Below are positions 26,444 to 37,153 of a stretch of DNA of 64,000 bases, one piece after another (the stretch's first letter is position 1; each line of letters begins with the position of its first letter). The translations under genes and the position numbers were made by a program. The notes below the pieces were generated by a model, which was not told the origin of the DNA, searched no databases, and saw only the letters and a list, made by a program, of their open reading frames with translations. Source of the DNA: Phyllobacterium endophyticum (GTDB lineage: Bacteria > Pseudomonadota > Alphaproteobacteria > Rhizobiales > Rhizobiaceae); assembly GCF_003010935.1 (NCBI RefSeq), contig NZ_PGGN01000002.1, positions 930,001-994,000 on the forward strand, read 5' to 3'.

Positions 26444-27418
26444 ATGACCGAACATTTGCGTACAATTTGCGTGGGAACAGTTACCCGCAATCGTCCCATC
26501 ATGCTGCAGGCCCTCCTCGACTCATACGCTATGATGGCGATTCCAGCGAATGTTAAACTGGAATATGTCATTATAGAAAATAGCGCGACGGCGACGGTTC
26601 ATGGCATCGTCGACCGGTTTCGAGCCAAGGTTCCGAACTCTGTCGTTCGCTACGAAACCGAATCCCGCCTCGGCATCTCGTTCGTCCGTAACCGCGTGCT
26701 CGACAATGCAATATCCACTGGCTGCGATCTGCTTACGTTTGCAGATGACGATGAAACGGTTGATCCAAACTGGCTGACCGAACTTCTGACGGAGCGGGAC
26801 GCCCTTGATCTTGATATCGTAGGAGGCCCTGTGCGCCTCGCGCCGATGAACAACATCTCACGATGGAAACAACTGCTTTGGAACGGTTTGAACATCAAAG
26901 TGCAGAAGGATGAACGGAAGGCAGATTTCGTCAGAGACCAGGGTGGTGCCGGTGAGCTGCGCCTCGCAACCAACAATTGGATGGGTAATCTTTCGTTTTT
27001 CCGCTCGACCGGATTGCGGTTCGATGAAACGTTGGGTCTTAACGGCGGAGAGGATTGGCGGCTCTATCGCGAATCCAAAAAGTTGGTCGCGAAAACAGGG
27101 TGGGCCCCTAGAGCAGTTGTCTTTGACACGATCGCCACCGAGCGTCTAACATTATCTTATCACTTTAGACGCAGCCGCAATCATTGTGCGATTGAAGTGA
27201 AAACAAAATTGGTAAATCGCAAAAAAGCTACTCTTTTCCGACTTCCAGGCTCAATTGCTGCCCGCCTTCTCAAAGTGATAGTACAATTATTTAGAATGCC
27301 GGTAGCGCCAGGATTATCCTTGCTCACAATCGCGTGGAGTCTCGGAGGCATCATTGGGTTGATCCAGGGGCTGACCAATATTAGCACCCCTCATTATCAG
27401 ACCACAACAGGCAAATAA
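26444..27418 (+). CDS. Family 2 glycosyltransferase
   Basis: Encodes 324 residues. The N-terminal GT-A fold (ICVGTVTRNRP, VIIENSA, RLGISFVRNRVLDNA) has FADDDETVDPNWL near residues 100-112, which carries the metal/nucleotide-sugar binding Asp cluster, and NGGEDWRLYRESKK near 205, the acceptor-side ED motif. A hydrophobic C-terminal stretch (LSLLTIAWSLGGIIGLI) suggests membrane attachment. The substrate is unknown; exopolysaccharide or lipopolysaccharide decoration is typical. The gene is AT-rich relative to its neighbours, is monocistronic and faces against the surrounding block, which suggests acquisition. It converges with the DUF1467 gene, 3 bp apart. Confidence 0.88.
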   Translation: MTEHLRTICVGTVTRNRPIMLQALLDSYAMMAIPANVKLEYVIIENSATATVHGIVDRFRAKVPNSVVRYETESRLGISFVRNRVLDNAISTGCDLLTFADDDETVDPNWLTELLTERDALDLDIVGGPVRLAPMNNISRWKQLLWNGLNIKVQKDERKADFVRDQGGAGELRLATNNWMGNLSFFRSTGLRFDETLGLNGGEDWRLYRESKKLVAKTGWAPRAVVFDTIATERLTLSYHFRRSRNHCAIEVKTKLVNRKKATLFRLPGSIAARLLKVIVQLFRMPVAPGLSLLTIAWSLGGIIGLIQGLTNISTPHYQTTTGK

Positions 27419-27421
27419 GAG

Positions 27422-27691
27422 TCAGTCCAGCCTGGGATACAAGACCGGCAGATTGTTGACGCCGTACCCGAGTTTCTCGTTCACAATGTAAAACACCGCG
27501 AAAATAAGGGCTGAGATAATCGTTGTGACCAGGAAAACGCGGCCCATGCGGTGCTTGTGAGGCGCACTCGGAACTGTACCCAATGTGACATCGTCTTCGT
27601 CAGCCTGCGTGCGGAGACCGATCGGCAGCACCGTGAAGAGGGTGAGCCACCAAAAGATGAAATAGACCGCCATTCCGGTTGCGATGGGCAT
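27422..27691 (-). CDS. DUF1467 family membrane protein
   Basis: Encodes 89 residues with two hydrophobic segments (AVYFIFWWLTLFTVLPIGL and VFLVTTIISALIFAVFYIV) around a polar loop that includes QADEDDVTLGT; this is the DUF1467 pattern, an alphaproteobacterial family of unknown function. Its start codon abuts the stop codon of the epimerase gene with no spacer. It is the last gene of the leftward nuo-birA-rnj block. Confidence 0.9.
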   Translation of the reverse strand: MPIATGMAVYFIFWWLTLFTVLPIGLRTQADEDDVTLGTVPSAPHKHRMGRVFLVTTIISALIFAVFYIVNEKLGYGVNNLPVLYPRLD

Positions 27692-28096
27692 TCACTCCTG
27701 CTCCAGTTCGATCAACGTCCCGCTAAAATCCTTTGGATGAAGGAAGAGGACCGGTTTGCCATGTGCACCAATCTTCGGTTGACCATCACCAAGAATCCGT
27801 GCGCCCTGCTCTTTTAACCGATCGCGAGCGGCAAGAATATCGGGCACTTCGTAGCAGATGTGATGGATGCCGCCTGACGGGTTCTTTGCCAGGAATGCGT
27901 CAATCGGCGACTGAGCACCCAAAGGTTCCAACAATTCGATCTTGGTGTTGCCGACGTCGATGAATACGACGGTGACGCCGTGTTCAGGCAAACCTTGGGG
28001 CTGGGTCAATCTGGCGCCAAGTGTATCGCGATAGATCGCCGACGCTGCTTCCAGATCAGGCACGGCAATCGCCACATGGTTGAGACGACCCAACAT
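27692..28096 (-). CDS. mce: Methylmalonyl-CoA epimerase
   Basis: Interconverts (2S)- and (2R)-methylmalonyl-CoA in propionyl-CoA breakdown. The 134-residue vicinal-oxygen-chelate protein has two beta-alpha-beta modules; likely metal ligands are His7 (LNHVAIAV), the His in GGIHHICYEV and the Glu in GTLIELEQ near the C-terminus. It is 2 bp after rnj, abuts DUF1467 and lies in the same block as the biotin ligase gene, which would biotinylate propionyl-CoA carboxylase of the same pathway. Confidence 0.94.
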   Translation of the reverse strand: MLGRLNHVAIAVPDLEAASAIYRDTLGARLTQPQGLPEHGVTVVFIDVGNTKIELLEPLGAQSPIDAFLAKNPSGGIHHICYEVPDILAARDRLKEQGARILGDGQPKIGAHGKPVLFLHPKDFSGTLIELEQE

Positions 28097-28098
28097 CG

Positions 28099-29772
28099 TC
28101 AGGGCCTGGTCACGAAAACCGTGACGACCGGCTTCTTGCCCCAGACCTCATTGGCGGCGGCTCGCACCGCCCGACGGACAGCTTCACGCACCATGGTAAT
28201 ATCTCTACGTTTCTCGCGCGGGATGCTCTGCACTGCGCTCACGGCTGCATCGTACAGCAAATCCTCAAGCAGCTCGCCTTCCGCATCGCTCTCAGGAAGA
28301 CCCATCGGAACCACCTCCGGATCTTCCATGATGTTGTACTTTTCGTCGAGCAGCATAGAGACGGCAACATGGCCGACGTAAGACAGCTTGCGGCGCTCGA
28401 CAATGCCAACCTCCTCCTCATCGCCAATCAGCTTGCCATCTTTGAACAATCGCCCAAATGGCGCTTGGTCAATAATTTCGGCTCTGCCCGGCGCGAGCCG
28501 CAAGACGTCGCCATTGCGAACCTGCGGTACTTCGGGAATTCCCGCCATCGCGGCCAGCGAGCCCTGCCCGACCAGATGAGCCGCCTCACCATGGACCGGC
28601 ACGAGGATACGCGGACGCACCCACTCATACATGCGTTTCAGTTCGTTTCGGCGTGGATGACCGGAGACATGTACCAATTGATCGCCATCGGAAATGATAT
28701 GGATGCCCTGCTCGATCAATAAGTTCTTGGTGTCGATAATCGGCTTTTCGTTGCCGGGAATTGGGCGGGACGAGTAGATCACGGTGTCACCCGCCGACAA
28801 TGCGACGTTGCGCATTTCATCGCGGGCTAGCTTGGCCAGCGCCGCTCGCGGTTCGCCCTGGCTGCCAGTCAGGATAATGACCATGTTTTCGCGAGGAATG
28901 TACCCGTAGTCGTCTTCAGAGAGAAATTCCGGGACGCCATCGAGATAACCAAGCTCGCTTGCTACATCGATCATCCGCTTCATGGACCGGCCGAGCACCA
29001 GCGTTTGCCTGCCTGCATCGCGTGCCGCAAGCGCTATTGAGCGAATACGCCCGACATTGGACGAGAATGTCGTTATCGCCACGCGACCGCGGGCATTTTC
29101 TATGATCTCACGCAAGCTCTCGCCAACCTCGCGTTCGGACGGCGATTCCCCTTCGCGCAGGGCGTTGGTTGAATCGCACATCATCGCGAGCACGCCCTCG
29201 TCGCCAAGCGCGCGAAACCGCGCTCCATTGATAAGTGGCCCAAGTGACGGCTCGGGGTCCATTTTCCAGTCGCCGGTGTGGATGACCGTTCCGAGTGGCG
29301 TCTTGATCGCGAGCGAGACCGGTTCGGGAATGGAATGCGTGACCGCAATGGCTTCGAACTCGAATGGCCCTACGTTGAATGTTTCGCCGGCACGATAGAT
29401 CGTTACCGGTATGTTCGGGGCACCGGGTTCCGACTGGCGCTTGGCAGCGATCAAGCCTGCGGCGAAGGGGGTAGCATAGACGGGAACATTCAGCATCGGC
29501 CACAGGTCAAGCAGAGCACCGTAATGATCCTCATGCGCGTGGGTGATTACGATACCTTTCAGGTTGCGGCGTTCCGCTTGCAAGAAGCGAATATCAGGCA
29601 GAACAAGATCCGCACCAGGGAGATCAGGGCCAGCGAAGCTCACACCAATGTCCACCACAACCCATTCACGCTTATGCGCCGGACCATAGCCATACATGGC
29701 CAAGTTCATACCGATCTCGCCGACTCCACCTAATGGCAGGAAAACAAGTTCCACTTGATCGGAATTGGCCAT
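28099..29772 (-). CDS. rnj: Ribonuclease J
   Basis: A metallo-beta-lactamase/beta-CASP nuclease with 5'-3' exonuclease and endonuclease activity, used by alphaproteobacteria for mRNA turnover and rRNA 5'-end maturation. The 557 residues carry the zinc motif HAHEDHYGAL (about residues 78-87), GDWKMDPEP, MMCDSTNA, the beta-CASP region with ILTGSQGEPRAAL and the SGHPRRNEL and VPVHGEAAHL motifs. It lies between birA and the epimerase gene and is co-oriented with the nuo genes. Confidence 0.95.
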   Translation of the reverse strand: MANSDQVELVFLPLGGVGEIGMNLAMYGYGPAHKREWVVVDIGVSFAGPDLPGADLVLPDIRFLQAERRNLKGIVITHAHEDHYGALLDLWPMLNVPVYATPFAAGLIAAKRQSEPGAPNIPVTIYRAGETFNVGPFEFEAIAVTHSIPEPVSLAIKTPLGTVIHTGDWKMDPEPSLGPLINGARFRALGDEGVLAMMCDSTNALREGESPSEREVGESLREIIENARGRVAITTFSSNVGRIRSIALAARDAGRQTLVLGRSMKRMIDVASELGYLDGVPEFLSEDDYGYIPRENMVIILTGSQGEPRAALAKLARDEMRNVALSAGDTVIYSSRPIPGNEKPIIDTKNLLIEQGIHIISDGDQLVHVSGHPRRNELKRMYEWVRPRILVPVHGEAAHLVGQGSLAAMAGIPEVPQVRNGDVLRLAPGRAEIIDQAPFGRLFKDGKLIGDEEEVGIVERRKLSYVGHVAVSMLLDEKYNIMEDPEVVPMGLPESDAEGELLEDLLYDAAVSAVQSIPREKRRDITMVREAVRRAVRAAANEVWGKKPVVTVFVTRP

Positions 29773-29791
29773 TTATACTCCTAAACTAGAA

Positions 29792-30631
29792 CTATTCAGC
29801 GCTCGCCGACGCCACTGCACCAAAATGAACGTCACCGGCAGCGATCCTTATGCGTTCACCTTCATTGTCGCGAATAACGAAGCGACAGTCTTCATCAATC
29901 GTCTCGAATATACCACGCAGCACCGTTCCGTCGACTCGCACCGCGACCTCACTACCGATCCCGGCAGCACGCGCGAGCCATCGCTTGCGTATTTCCGCCA
30001 AACCCCGGCCGCCGCCCCATATTCTGCTGTTTTCTTCCCAAGCGTCCGACAGCGCAAGAAAAAGGGTCTCAGCGTCACACTCTGCCCCGAGTTTCATCAG
30101 TGACGTGGCTGGATAAGGGACGTCGTCCGGATAGACGGCCACATTGACGCCAATGCCGACAACAATCGCCAAGCGATTGTCCGGGAGTTGCGTGGATTCA
30201 AGGAGAATACCAGCGAGCTTGGCTCCGTCTGCAAGAAGATCATTCGGCCATTTCAGTTCAACTCGCAGAGCAGATTTGCCCCCTTCGTATTTTTCCGCTC
30301 CGTCAAAACCGACTTTGAATCCTGTCGCCGGGCAGACGGCATCCAAGGCATCGGCCAGTGAAAGGCCGGCGACAAAGCCCAGCGTAGCTGCTGTTTTAAG
30401 TTCGAAGTGCCCGACCAGCAAAAGCGAGGCCGCGAGATTGCCATGCGACGTTGCCCAAGCACGGCCCCGCCGTCCACGACCACTCTCTTGCTGCTTGGAA
30501 ACCACCCATAGCTTCCCCGCATCTCCCGCCTGCGCCCGCTCCAGAGCGACTGCGTTCGTCGAGCCAACCGTCTCGAATGCTTCCAGTCGAAAGCCGTTTT
30601 GCTGTGCTAGAGGAGAGAGTGAAAAGCCCAT
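29792..30631 (-). CDS. birA: Biotin--[acetyl-CoA carboxylase] ligase
   Basis: Activates biotin with ATP and attaches it to carrier proteins such as acetyl-CoA carboxylase BCCP. The 279-residue protein lacks the N-terminal DNA-binding domain of E. coli BirA, so it is a group I ligase without repressor function. Motifs: ESGRGRRGRAWAT (biotinyl-adenylate loop, about 49-61), VELKWPNDLL with the catalytic Lys, and a small C-terminal SH3-like domain. It starts 6 bp after nuoN. Confidence 0.94.
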   Translation of the reverse strand: MGFSLSPLAQQNGFRLEAFETVGSTNAVALERAQAGDAGKLWVVSKQQESGRGRRGRAWATSHGNLAASLLLVGHFELKTAATLGFVAGLSLADALDAVCPATGFKVGFDGAEKYEGGKSALRVELKWPNDLLADGAKLAGILLESTQLPDNRLAIVVGIGVNVAVYPDDVPYPATSLMKLGAECDAETLFLALSDAWEENSRIWGGGRGLAEIRKRWLARAAGIGSEVAVRVDGTVLRGIFETIDEDCRFVIRDNEGERIRIAAGDVHFGAVASASAE

Positions 30632-30637
30632 CTACGT

Positions 30638-32062
30638 TTAGAAAAAGGTCTTGGCGGCAGCTTCCGCAAACGTGCCGACAGGTCCGCCGATCAGGACATA
30701 GAACAGCACCAGCAACCCAGAGACGCCGAGCACGAGCCGCAGTTCACCAGCTACTGGAACGAACGCGCCCACCGGCTCATCGAACCACATGATCTTGATA
30801 ATGCGCAGATAGTAAAACGCGCCGACAACCGAAGCCACGATACCGATGATAGCGAGGGCATAAAGATTGGCCTGCATGGCTGCAAGGAACGTATACCACT
30901 TGCCCCAGAAACCAGCGAGCGGTGGGATGCCGGCAAGAGAGAACATCAGAATTGTCAGGATAGTCGCCATGATGGGATTGGTCCGGGACAGTCCGGCAAG
31001 ATCACCAATCTGCTCGACATTACCGTCCTTCCGGCGCATGGCGAGGATGAACGCAAATGTTCCCAGTGTCGTGACCAGATAGATCAACATATAGATCGCA
31101 ACCCCGCGGACACCGACAAGCGTGCCAGCGGAAAGCCCGACCAAGGCATAGCCCATGTGGCTGATCGACGAATAGGCCATCAGACGTTTGATGTTGCTTT
31201 GACCGATAGCGGCAAAAGCGCCGAGAACCATAGATGCGATCGCAATGAAAACGATAATCTGCTGCCAGTCTTGGGTGATGGGCTGGAAGGTTTCCACGGC
31301 GACGCGCGTAAGCAGTGCCATAGCCGCCATCTTCGGTGCTGTCGCGAAGAATGCCGTCACCGGAGTTGGCGCACCTTCATATACATCAGGCGTCCACATG
31401 TGAAATGGCACTGCCGAAATCTTGAAAGCAAGGCCTGCAAAGATGAACACGAGGCCAAATACCACGCCTAGCTGCCGATCAGAGCTGCCGAGCGCCTGCG
31501 CAATCGCCTCGAACCCTGTATGTCCGGTAAATCCATAAACCAATGAGATGCCGTAAAGCAGCATTCCGGACGACAATGCGCCGAGCACGAAGTATTTAAG
31601 ACCGGCTTCCGTTGATCTGACGCTGTCGCGATTGATGGCAGCCACCACGTAGAGCGCCAGCGATTGCAGTTCCAGACCTAGATACAGCGACAGCGTATCA
31701 TTGGCCGATATCATCAACAGCATGCCGAGGGTCGCCAAGAGAGCCAGGATCGGGAACTCGAACTTGTCGAATTTCTCAGATTTCGCGAAGCCAACGGACA
31801 TGACAAGCGTCACCACAGACCCGACCAAGGTCAAAACCTTCATAAAGCGGGAAAACGGATCCGTGACAAAAGCCCGCCCGAACACGTGCCCGTCCTGTGG
31901 AAAAAGCACGACCAATGCCAGAGCAACCAGCAAAATAGCAACCGTCAGGCCGTTGACCAGCGAATATGCCCTCTCACCGGAAAACGCTCCAATCATCAGA
32001 AGAGCCAATGCACCCGCTGTGATCAGCAGTTCAGGAGCCATAAGCGTCAAGTTGGCAATCAT
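30638..32062 (-). CDS. nuoN: NADH-quinone oxidoreductase subunit N
   Basis: Membrane-arm proton-pumping subunit of complex I, of the Mrp antiporter family. The 474 residues form about fourteen hydrophobic segments, with the conserved [13 protein letters not shown] (the membrane Glu), [26 protein letters not shown] and [13 protein letters not shown] segments. Last subunit of the nuo operon; 19 bp after nuoM and 6 bp before birA. Confidence 0.97.
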   Translation of the reverse strand: MIANLTLMAPELLITAGALALLMIGAFSGERAYSLVNGLTVAILLVALALVVLFPQDGHVFGRAFVTDPFSRFMKVLTLVGSVVTLVMSVGFAKSEKFDKFEFPILALLATLGMLLMISANDTLSLYLGLELQSLALYVVAAINRDSVRSTEAGLKYFVLGALSSGMLLYGISLVYGFTGHTGFEAIAQALGSSDRQLGVVFGLVFIFAGLAFKISAVPFHMWTPDVYEGAPTPVTAFFATAPKMAAMALLTRVAVETFQPITQDWQQIIVFIAIASMVLGAFAAIGQSNIKRLMAYSSISHMGYALVGLSAGTLVGVRGVAIYMLIYLVTTLGTFAFILAMRRKDGNVEQIGDLAGLSRTNPIMATILTILMFSLAGIPPLAGFWGKWYTFLAAMQANLYALAIIGIVASVVGAFYYLRIIKIMWFDEPVGAFVPVAGELRLVLGVSGLLVLFYVLIGGPVGTFAEAAAKTFF

Positions 32063-32081
32063 CTCGGTTGGCCTCTTCCTG

Positions 32082-33587
32082 CTATTTCAGCGCGAGCGTG
32101 GCGGCTGAGGACAGCGCATTGTTGTATTGGTTGATAAGGGCGTGAACCGAGCTCGCTGTCGCGTCCAGGATCGGCATGGGATAAACGCCATAGAAAATGG
32201 TGAGGATCACCAAGGGATAGATTACCGCCTTCTCACGCGGCGTCATGTCAAGAAGCGCTTTCAAGTTTTCCTTGTCCAGCGAGCCGAATATGACGCGGCG
32301 ATAGAGCCAGAGCGCGTAAGCTGCGGAGAAGATGACGCCCGACGTCGCAAACAGAGCAACCCAGGTATTGACACGGAAAACGCCGAACAAGGTCAGGAAC
32401 TCGCCGATAAACCCTGATGTGCCGGGCAGACCAACGTTGGCCATCGTGAAAATCATGAATACTACAGCATATTTCGGCATGTTGTTGACCAGCCCGCCAT
32501 ATGCCGAGATTTCGCGCGTATGGGTGCGGTCGTAGACAATGCCGACGCAGAGGAACAAGGCGCTGGACACCAGCCCGTGTGAGAGCATCTGGAAAATGGC
32601 GCCTTGGATGCCCTGCTCGTTCGCTGCAAATATACCCATGGTCACATAACCCATGTGAGCTACGGAGGAATAGGCGATCAGTTTCTTGATATCTTCCTGC
32701 ATCAGCGCGACGAGCGACGTGTAAACGATCGCGACGACTGAAAGTGTGTAAATCAGCGGCGCGAAATCTGCTGACGCAATGGGAAACATCGGCAGCGAAA
32801 AGCGAATGAAGCCATAGCCGCCCAGTTTCAAGAGTATCCCGGCGAGGATGGCGGAAGCGGCTGTGGGCGCCTCCACGTGGGCGTCCGGCAGCCAGGTATG
32901 CACCGGCCACATCGGCATTTTGACAGCAAACGAGGCGAAGAAAGCCAACCAAAGCCACGTCTGCATCGAGACGGGGAACTTATGCGCCAGCAGAGTTGGA
33001 ATGTCGGTCGTGCCGGCCTGCCAGTACATTGCCATGATGGCCAGCAGCATCAGCACCGAGCCAAGCAAGGTATAGAGGAAGAATTTGAAGCTGGCGTAAA
33101 CGCGCCTCTTGCCGCCCCAAACGCCGATGATGATGAACATCGGAACGAGAACTGCCTCGAAGAACACGTAAAAGAGCACGATATCCAGAGCGCAGAAAAC
33201 ACCGATCATCAGCGTTTCGAGCACCAGAAACGCAATCATATATTCCTTGACGCGAGTCTGTATGGCTTCCCAACTTGCAAGAATGCACAAAGGCATCAGG
33301 AACGTGGTCAGTATGACGAATAGCATCGAGATGCCGTCGACGCCCATATGGTAGGAAATGCCGGAGTCGAGCCAGTCTGCTTTCTCGACGAATTGAAAAC
33401 CTGCCTGGGCATTATCGAAGTAAAGCCAGATCGGCAGTGAGAGCAGGAATGTGATGATCGTGGTCCACAGCGTCACGTTGCGAATGTTGCGGCGTGCCGC
33501 ATCGCTATCGTCCCGGATCAACAGAACAAGAAGGGCACCGACCAAGGGCAGGAAAGTGACAGTGGAAAGAATTGGCCAGTCGGTCAT
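32082..33587 (-). CDS. nuoM: NADH-quinone oxidoreductase subunit M
   Basis: Membrane-arm proton-pumping subunit of complex I. Starting at 33587 ([12 protein letters not shown]) gives 501 residues and a 1-base TGATG overlap with nuoL; an in-frame ATG 27 bases earlier lies inside nuoL and is less likely. Conserved sites are visible: the [17 protein letters not shown] segment with the essential Glu, [20 protein letters not shown] and [13 protein letters not shown]. Confidence 0.97.
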   Translation of the reverse strand: MTDWPILSTVTFLPLVGALLVLLIRDDSDAARRNIRNVTLWTTIITFLLSLPIWLYFDNAQAGFQFVEKADWLDSGISYHMGVDGISMLFVILTTFLMPLCILASWEAIQTRVKEYMIAFLVLETLMIGVFCALDIVLFYVFFEAVLVPMFIIIGVWGGKRRVYASFKFFLYTLLGSVLMLLAIMAMYWQAGTTDIPTLLAHKFPVSMQTWLWLAFFASFAVKMPMWPVHTWLPDAHVEAPTAASAILAGILLKLGGYGFIRFSLPMFPIASADFAPLIYTLSVVAIVYTSLVALMQEDIKKLIAYSSVAHMGYVTMGIFAANEQGIQGAIFQMLSHGLVSSALFLCVGIVYDRTHTREISAYGGLVNNMPKYAVVFMIFTMANVGLPGTSGFIGEFLTLFGVFRVNTWVALFATSGVIFSAAYALWLYRRVIFGSLDKENLKALLDMTPREKAVIYPLVILTIFYGVYPMPILDATASSVHALINQYNNALSSAATLALK

Positions 33588-35572
33588 CAGAAATTGCTCC
33601 CGAGCATCATCCACGTGACGAGTGCGGCGACCCCGATGAGCATCGCGAACGCATAGTGATAGAGGTAACCGGACTGCAGGCGCACCACCCTGTTGGTGAC
33701 GTCGACAACCCGGGCAGATATTCCGTCAGGGCCATGCCCGTCGATCAGCCAGCCATCGCCCCGCTTCCACAGGAACCGGCCGAGAGCCTTGGCCGGGCGC
33801 ACGAACAGAAAGTCATATAGTTCGTCGAAATACCATTTGTTGAGCAGGAACTGATAGAGACCCGGATGCTGGGCTGCAAGCCGCTTTGGAGTTTCCGGCG
33901 AGCGTATGTAGAAATACCAGGCGACCACGAACCCAGCAGCCATTGCAAGGAATGGCGAAAGGGCAACGAGGAACGGAACGTGATGATGCTCTTCGAGGAT
34001 CTCGTTTTCCGGCCCGGTGAAGATCGCGCCTTTCCAAAACTCGAGATATTCATGGCCGAAGAAATATTCGCGGAACATGACGCCGGCGAACAGGGCGCCC
34101 GCAGCGAGAATGAACAGCGGGACCAGCATCACATAGGGTGATTCGTGCACATGATGCATCACGTCGTGGCTGGCGCGCGGCTTTCCGTGGAAAGTCATGA
34201 AGATCAGACGCCATGAGTAAAAGCTGGTGAAAATCGCCGCTACGACGAGAAGGATGAAGGCATAGCTGGCCATGGGGCTGTGCGACGCAAAAGCCGATTC
34301 GATGATCATGTCCTTGGAGAAGAACCCGGCCGTACCGATGACTGTGCCGGGTATCCCGAGACCCGTCAGCGCAACAGTACCGACAATCATCATCCAGTAC
34401 GTTTTTGGAATCAACGTGCGCAGGCCGCCCATGTGGCGCATGTCCTGCTCATCAGAGACAGCGTGAATGACGGAACCTGCACCAAGGAACAGCAGCGCCT
34501 TGAAGAAAGCGTGAGTGAACAGGTGGAAGATGCCAGCGCCATAAGCACCGAGCCCCAGGGCCACGAACATGTAACCAAGTTGCGAGCAGGTGGAATAAGC
34601 GATCACGCGCTTGATATCGTTCTGGACCAGACCAATCGTGGCCGCAAAGAATGCCGTGGTCGCGCCGATAAACGTCACGAAGATCAGGGCAGTGTGTGAA
34701 AGTTCGAAGATTGGCGACAGCCGCGCGACCATAAATACGCCGGCGGTGACCATGGTCGCCGCGTGGATCAACGCCGAGACGGGTGTGGGGCCTTCCATCG
34801 CGTCGGGAAGCCAGGTGTGCAAAAGGAACTGCGCGGACTTACCCATCGCACCCATGAAGAGCAACAGGCACGTGATGGTGATCGCGCCCTGCTTGTCGAG
34901 TGCATAACCAAGGAAGTTCAGTACGACCGAGCTCTCGGCGCCCTCTGCCGGAAGATACTCTCTTGCCGCCGCGAACAATGTGTCGAACTGCACCGTATCG
35001 AACAGAACGAAGAGTGCGAATATACCCAGCAGGAAACCAAAATCGCCGACGCGATTGACGATGAAAGCCTTCATCGCCGCTGCATTGGCCGATGGTTTCT
35101 TGAACCAAAATCCGATGAGTAGATAGGAGGCCAGACCGACCCCTTCCCAGCCGAAGAACATTTGGACGAGATTATCTCCGGTCACCAGCATCAGCATGGC
35201 GAAGGTGAAAAGCGAAAGATACGCGAAGAAACGGGGGCGGTTCGGGTCATGATGCATGTACCCGATTGAATAGGTGTGAACCAGCGCAGACACGGTATTG
35301 ACGACGACCAGCATCACAGCCGTCAGGGTATCAATGCGCAGAGACCAGTCAAAGCTCAGCGAACCGGACTCCACCCAACGCATGACCGGAACTTTAAAAG
35401 CTTCGGCATGGCCGAGTGCCACAGTTCCAAACGCAATCCATGAAAGGACGGCGCAGATGATCAGCAGGCCGGTCGTTATATATTCGCTGGCCTTTGCGCC
35501 GATCGACGAGCCAAATAGACCCGCGATCAAGAACCCCAGCAGTGGAAGGAAGACAATCGCCAGATACAGCAT
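33587..35572 (-). CDS. nuoL: NADH-quinone oxidoreductase subunit L
   Basis: Distal proton-pumping subunit of complex I, with the long lateral helix. The 661-residue protein contains [18 protein letters not shown] with the pumping Glu, [20 protein letters not shown] and [14 protein letters not shown], followed by the C-terminal amphipathic and anchor helices. 7 bp after nuoK; overlaps nuoM by 1 base. Confidence 0.97.
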   Translation of the reverse strand: MLYLAIVFLPLLGFLIAGLFGSSIGAKASEYITTGLLIICAVLSWIAFGTVALGHAEAFKVPVMRWVESGSLSFDWSLRIDTLTAVMLVVVNTVSALVHTYSIGYMHHDPNRPRFFAYLSLFTFAMLMLVTGDNLVQMFFGWEGVGLASYLLIGFWFKKPSANAAAMKAFIVNRVGDFGFLLGIFALFVLFDTVQFDTLFAAAREYLPAEGAESSVVLNFLGYALDKQGAITITCLLLFMGAMGKSAQFLLHTWLPDAMEGPTPVSALIHAATMVTAGVFMVARLSPIFELSHTALIFVTFIGATTAFFAATIGLVQNDIKRVIAYSTCSQLGYMFVALGLGAYGAGIFHLFTHAFFKALLFLGAGSVIHAVSDEQDMRHMGGLRTLIPKTYWMMIVGTVALTGLGIPGTVIGTAGFFSKDMIIESAFASHSPMASYAFILLVVAAIFTSFYSWRLIFMTFHGKPRASHDVMHHVHESPYVMLVPLFILAAGALFAGVMFREYFFGHEYLEFWKGAIFTGPENEILEEHHHVPFLVALSPFLAMAAGFVVAWYFYIRSPETPKRLAAQHPGLYQFLLNKWYFDELYDFLFVRPAKALGRFLWKRGDGWLIDGHGPDGISARVVDVTNRVVRLQSGYLYHYAFAMLIGVAALVTWMMLGSNF

Positions 35573-35579
35573 GCCCCCG

Positions 35580-35888
35580 TCAACCTTTCATCATGTTGAC
35601 GTCTTCCACGGCAATCGACCCACGATTGCGGTAGAAAACGACGAGAATAGCAAGACCAATCGCCGCTTCTGCGGCGGCGACGGTCAGAACAAACAGTGCA
35701 AAGATCTGGCCAACGAGATCGCCCAGCGCGGCAGAAAACGCCACGAAGTTCAGGTTGACTGCAAGCAGGATCAATTCAACGGACATCAGAATGACGATGA
35801 CATTCTTCCTATTGAGGAAAATTCCGAAAATCCCGAGCGTAAACAGCAGGGCAGAAACCGTCAGAAAATGTGCGATACCGATTTCCAT
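35580..35888 (-). CDS. nuoK: NADH-quinone oxidoreductase subunit K
   Basis: Three-span membrane subunit of complex I (ND4L). The start at 35888 ([16 protein letters not shown]) gives 102 residues; an ATG one codon earlier (35891) is equally possible. The two intramembrane glutamates needed for proton transfer are in [15 protein letters not shown] and [11 protein letters not shown]. It overlaps the nuoJ stop. Confidence 0.96.
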   Translation of the reverse strand: MEIGIAHFLTVSALLFTLGIFGIFLNRKNVIVILMSVELILLAVNLNFVAFSAALGDLVGQIFALFVLTVAAAEAAIGLAILVVFYRNRGSIAVEDVNMMKG

Positions 35889-36520
35889 CATGATACCTCT
35901 GTTAGGCCCTTGCCTGTTTCAACCTGTTTGACCTCGATCGCAGTTGCAGGCGTGCGTGCGACCTGATCCGAAATGGATTGACGCTTGATGTTCGGCTTAT
36001 GGCGAAGCGTCAGCACAATGGCACCGATCATCGCAACCAACAGGACCAGGCCGGCAATCTGGAAGAAATAAATGTAGTCAGTATAAAGGATATCGCCGAG
36101 CGCCGCCGTATTGGTGCGCGTTGCAATGTCGGGCGTTGGCTGGAAGGCCACTGTTCCGAGTTTCGGCGCAAAAACGGAACCACCCAGGACGATGATCAGT
36201 TCAGCTGCAAGGATAAGACCGACCAGTGCGCCTATCGGTGCATATTGAAGTGCGCCACTCTTAAGTTCAGCGAAATCAACATCCAGCATCATTACAACAA
36301 AGAGGAACAGGACCGCTACCGCTCCGACGTAGACAACCAAAAGGATCATCGCGAGGAACTCGGCGCCGGTCAAAAGAAACAAGCCTGCCGCATTGAAAAA
36401 AGCCAGAATCAAGAACAACACGGAGTGCACGGGATTACGTGCCGCAATCACCATGAATGCGCTGGCGACGGTTATAAAGGCGAAGAGATAGAAAAACGCC
36501 GCCGCGATACCTGTCAACAT
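35888..36520 (-). CDS. nuoJ: NADH-quinone oxidoreductase subunit J
   Basis: Membrane subunit of complex I (ND6). The start at 36520 ([16 protein letters not shown]) gives 210 residues with five spans; the frame is open for another 41 codons, but that stretch is polar, and GGGGGA just upstream fits this start. The conserved [18 protein letters not shown] segment, with the pi-bulge helix, is present. A 141-bp gap separates it from nuoI, the largest in the operon. Confidence 0.95.
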   Translation of the reverse strand: MLTGIAAAFFYLFAFITVASAFMVIAARNPVHSVLFLILAFFNAAGLFLLTGAEFLAMILLVVYVGAVAVLFLFVVMMLDVDFAELKSGALQYAPIGALVGLILAAELIIVLGGSVFAPKLGTVAFQPTPDIATRTNTAALGDILYTDYIYFFQIAGLVLLVAMIGAIVLTLRHKPNIKRQSISDQVARTPATAIEVKQVETGKGLTEVS

Positions 36521-36661
36521 GGGTTCCCCCGATTTCCATTCCGGCAGGTCTTCCTGCCATTTCAAAACGATCCACGCGTTCCCGCGTTTTCGCAGCCTCT
36601 TAACGCATGTTACCCGCTGGTAGAAGCACCCCGAGCAAGACACAAGCGCGCAGTTGTTGTC

Positions 36662-37153
36662 TTAGCGGTATGGCGCGTCCAAAGCGATATTACGCGCCAG
36701 TTCACGTTCCCAGCGGTCGCCGTTTGCGAGCAGCCGCTCCTTATCATAGTAGAGTTCCTCACGAGTCTCCGTTGCAAACTCGAAATTAGGACCTTCCACA
36801 ATTGCATCGACCGGGCACGCTTCCTGGCAAAACCCGCAATAAATGCATTTCACCATGTCGATATCGTAACGCACAGTGCGGCGCGTACCGTCATTGCGGC
36901 GTGGTCCGGCTTCAATAGTGATGGCCTGCGCCGGGCAGATCGCCTCGCAAAGTTTGCATGCAATGCAGCGTTCTTCCCCATTGGGATAACGCCTCAAGGC
37001 ATGCTCACCGCGAAACCTCGGGCTCAGCGGTCCCTTTTCATAGGGATAGTTCAATGTTGCCTTCGGCGCAAAGAACTGCCGCATGGACAAGAAGAAGGCG
37101 CCGACAAACTCCATAAGCAGGAGCGACTTGGCAGCTTGTGCGAGAGAACTCAT
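36662..37153 (-). CDS. nuoI: NADH-quinone oxidoreductase subunit I
   Basis: Peripheral-arm subunit that carries iron-sulfur clusters N6a and N6b. The 163-residue protein has two ferredoxin motifs: [12 protein letters not shown] and [12 protein letters not shown] (each C-x2-C-x2-C-x3-CP), which bind two [4Fe-4S] clusters between NuoG and NuoB. An N-terminal amphipathic helix precedes them. Overlaps nuoH by 4 bp. Confidence 0.97.
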   Translation of the reverse strand: MSSLAQAAKSLLLMEFVGAFFLSMRQFFAPKATLNYPYEKGPLSPRFRGEHALRRYPNGEERCIACKLCEAICPAQAITIEAGPRRNDGTRRTVRYDIDMVKCIYCGFCQEACPVDAIVEGPNFEFATETREELYYDKERLLANGDRWERELARNIALDAPYR

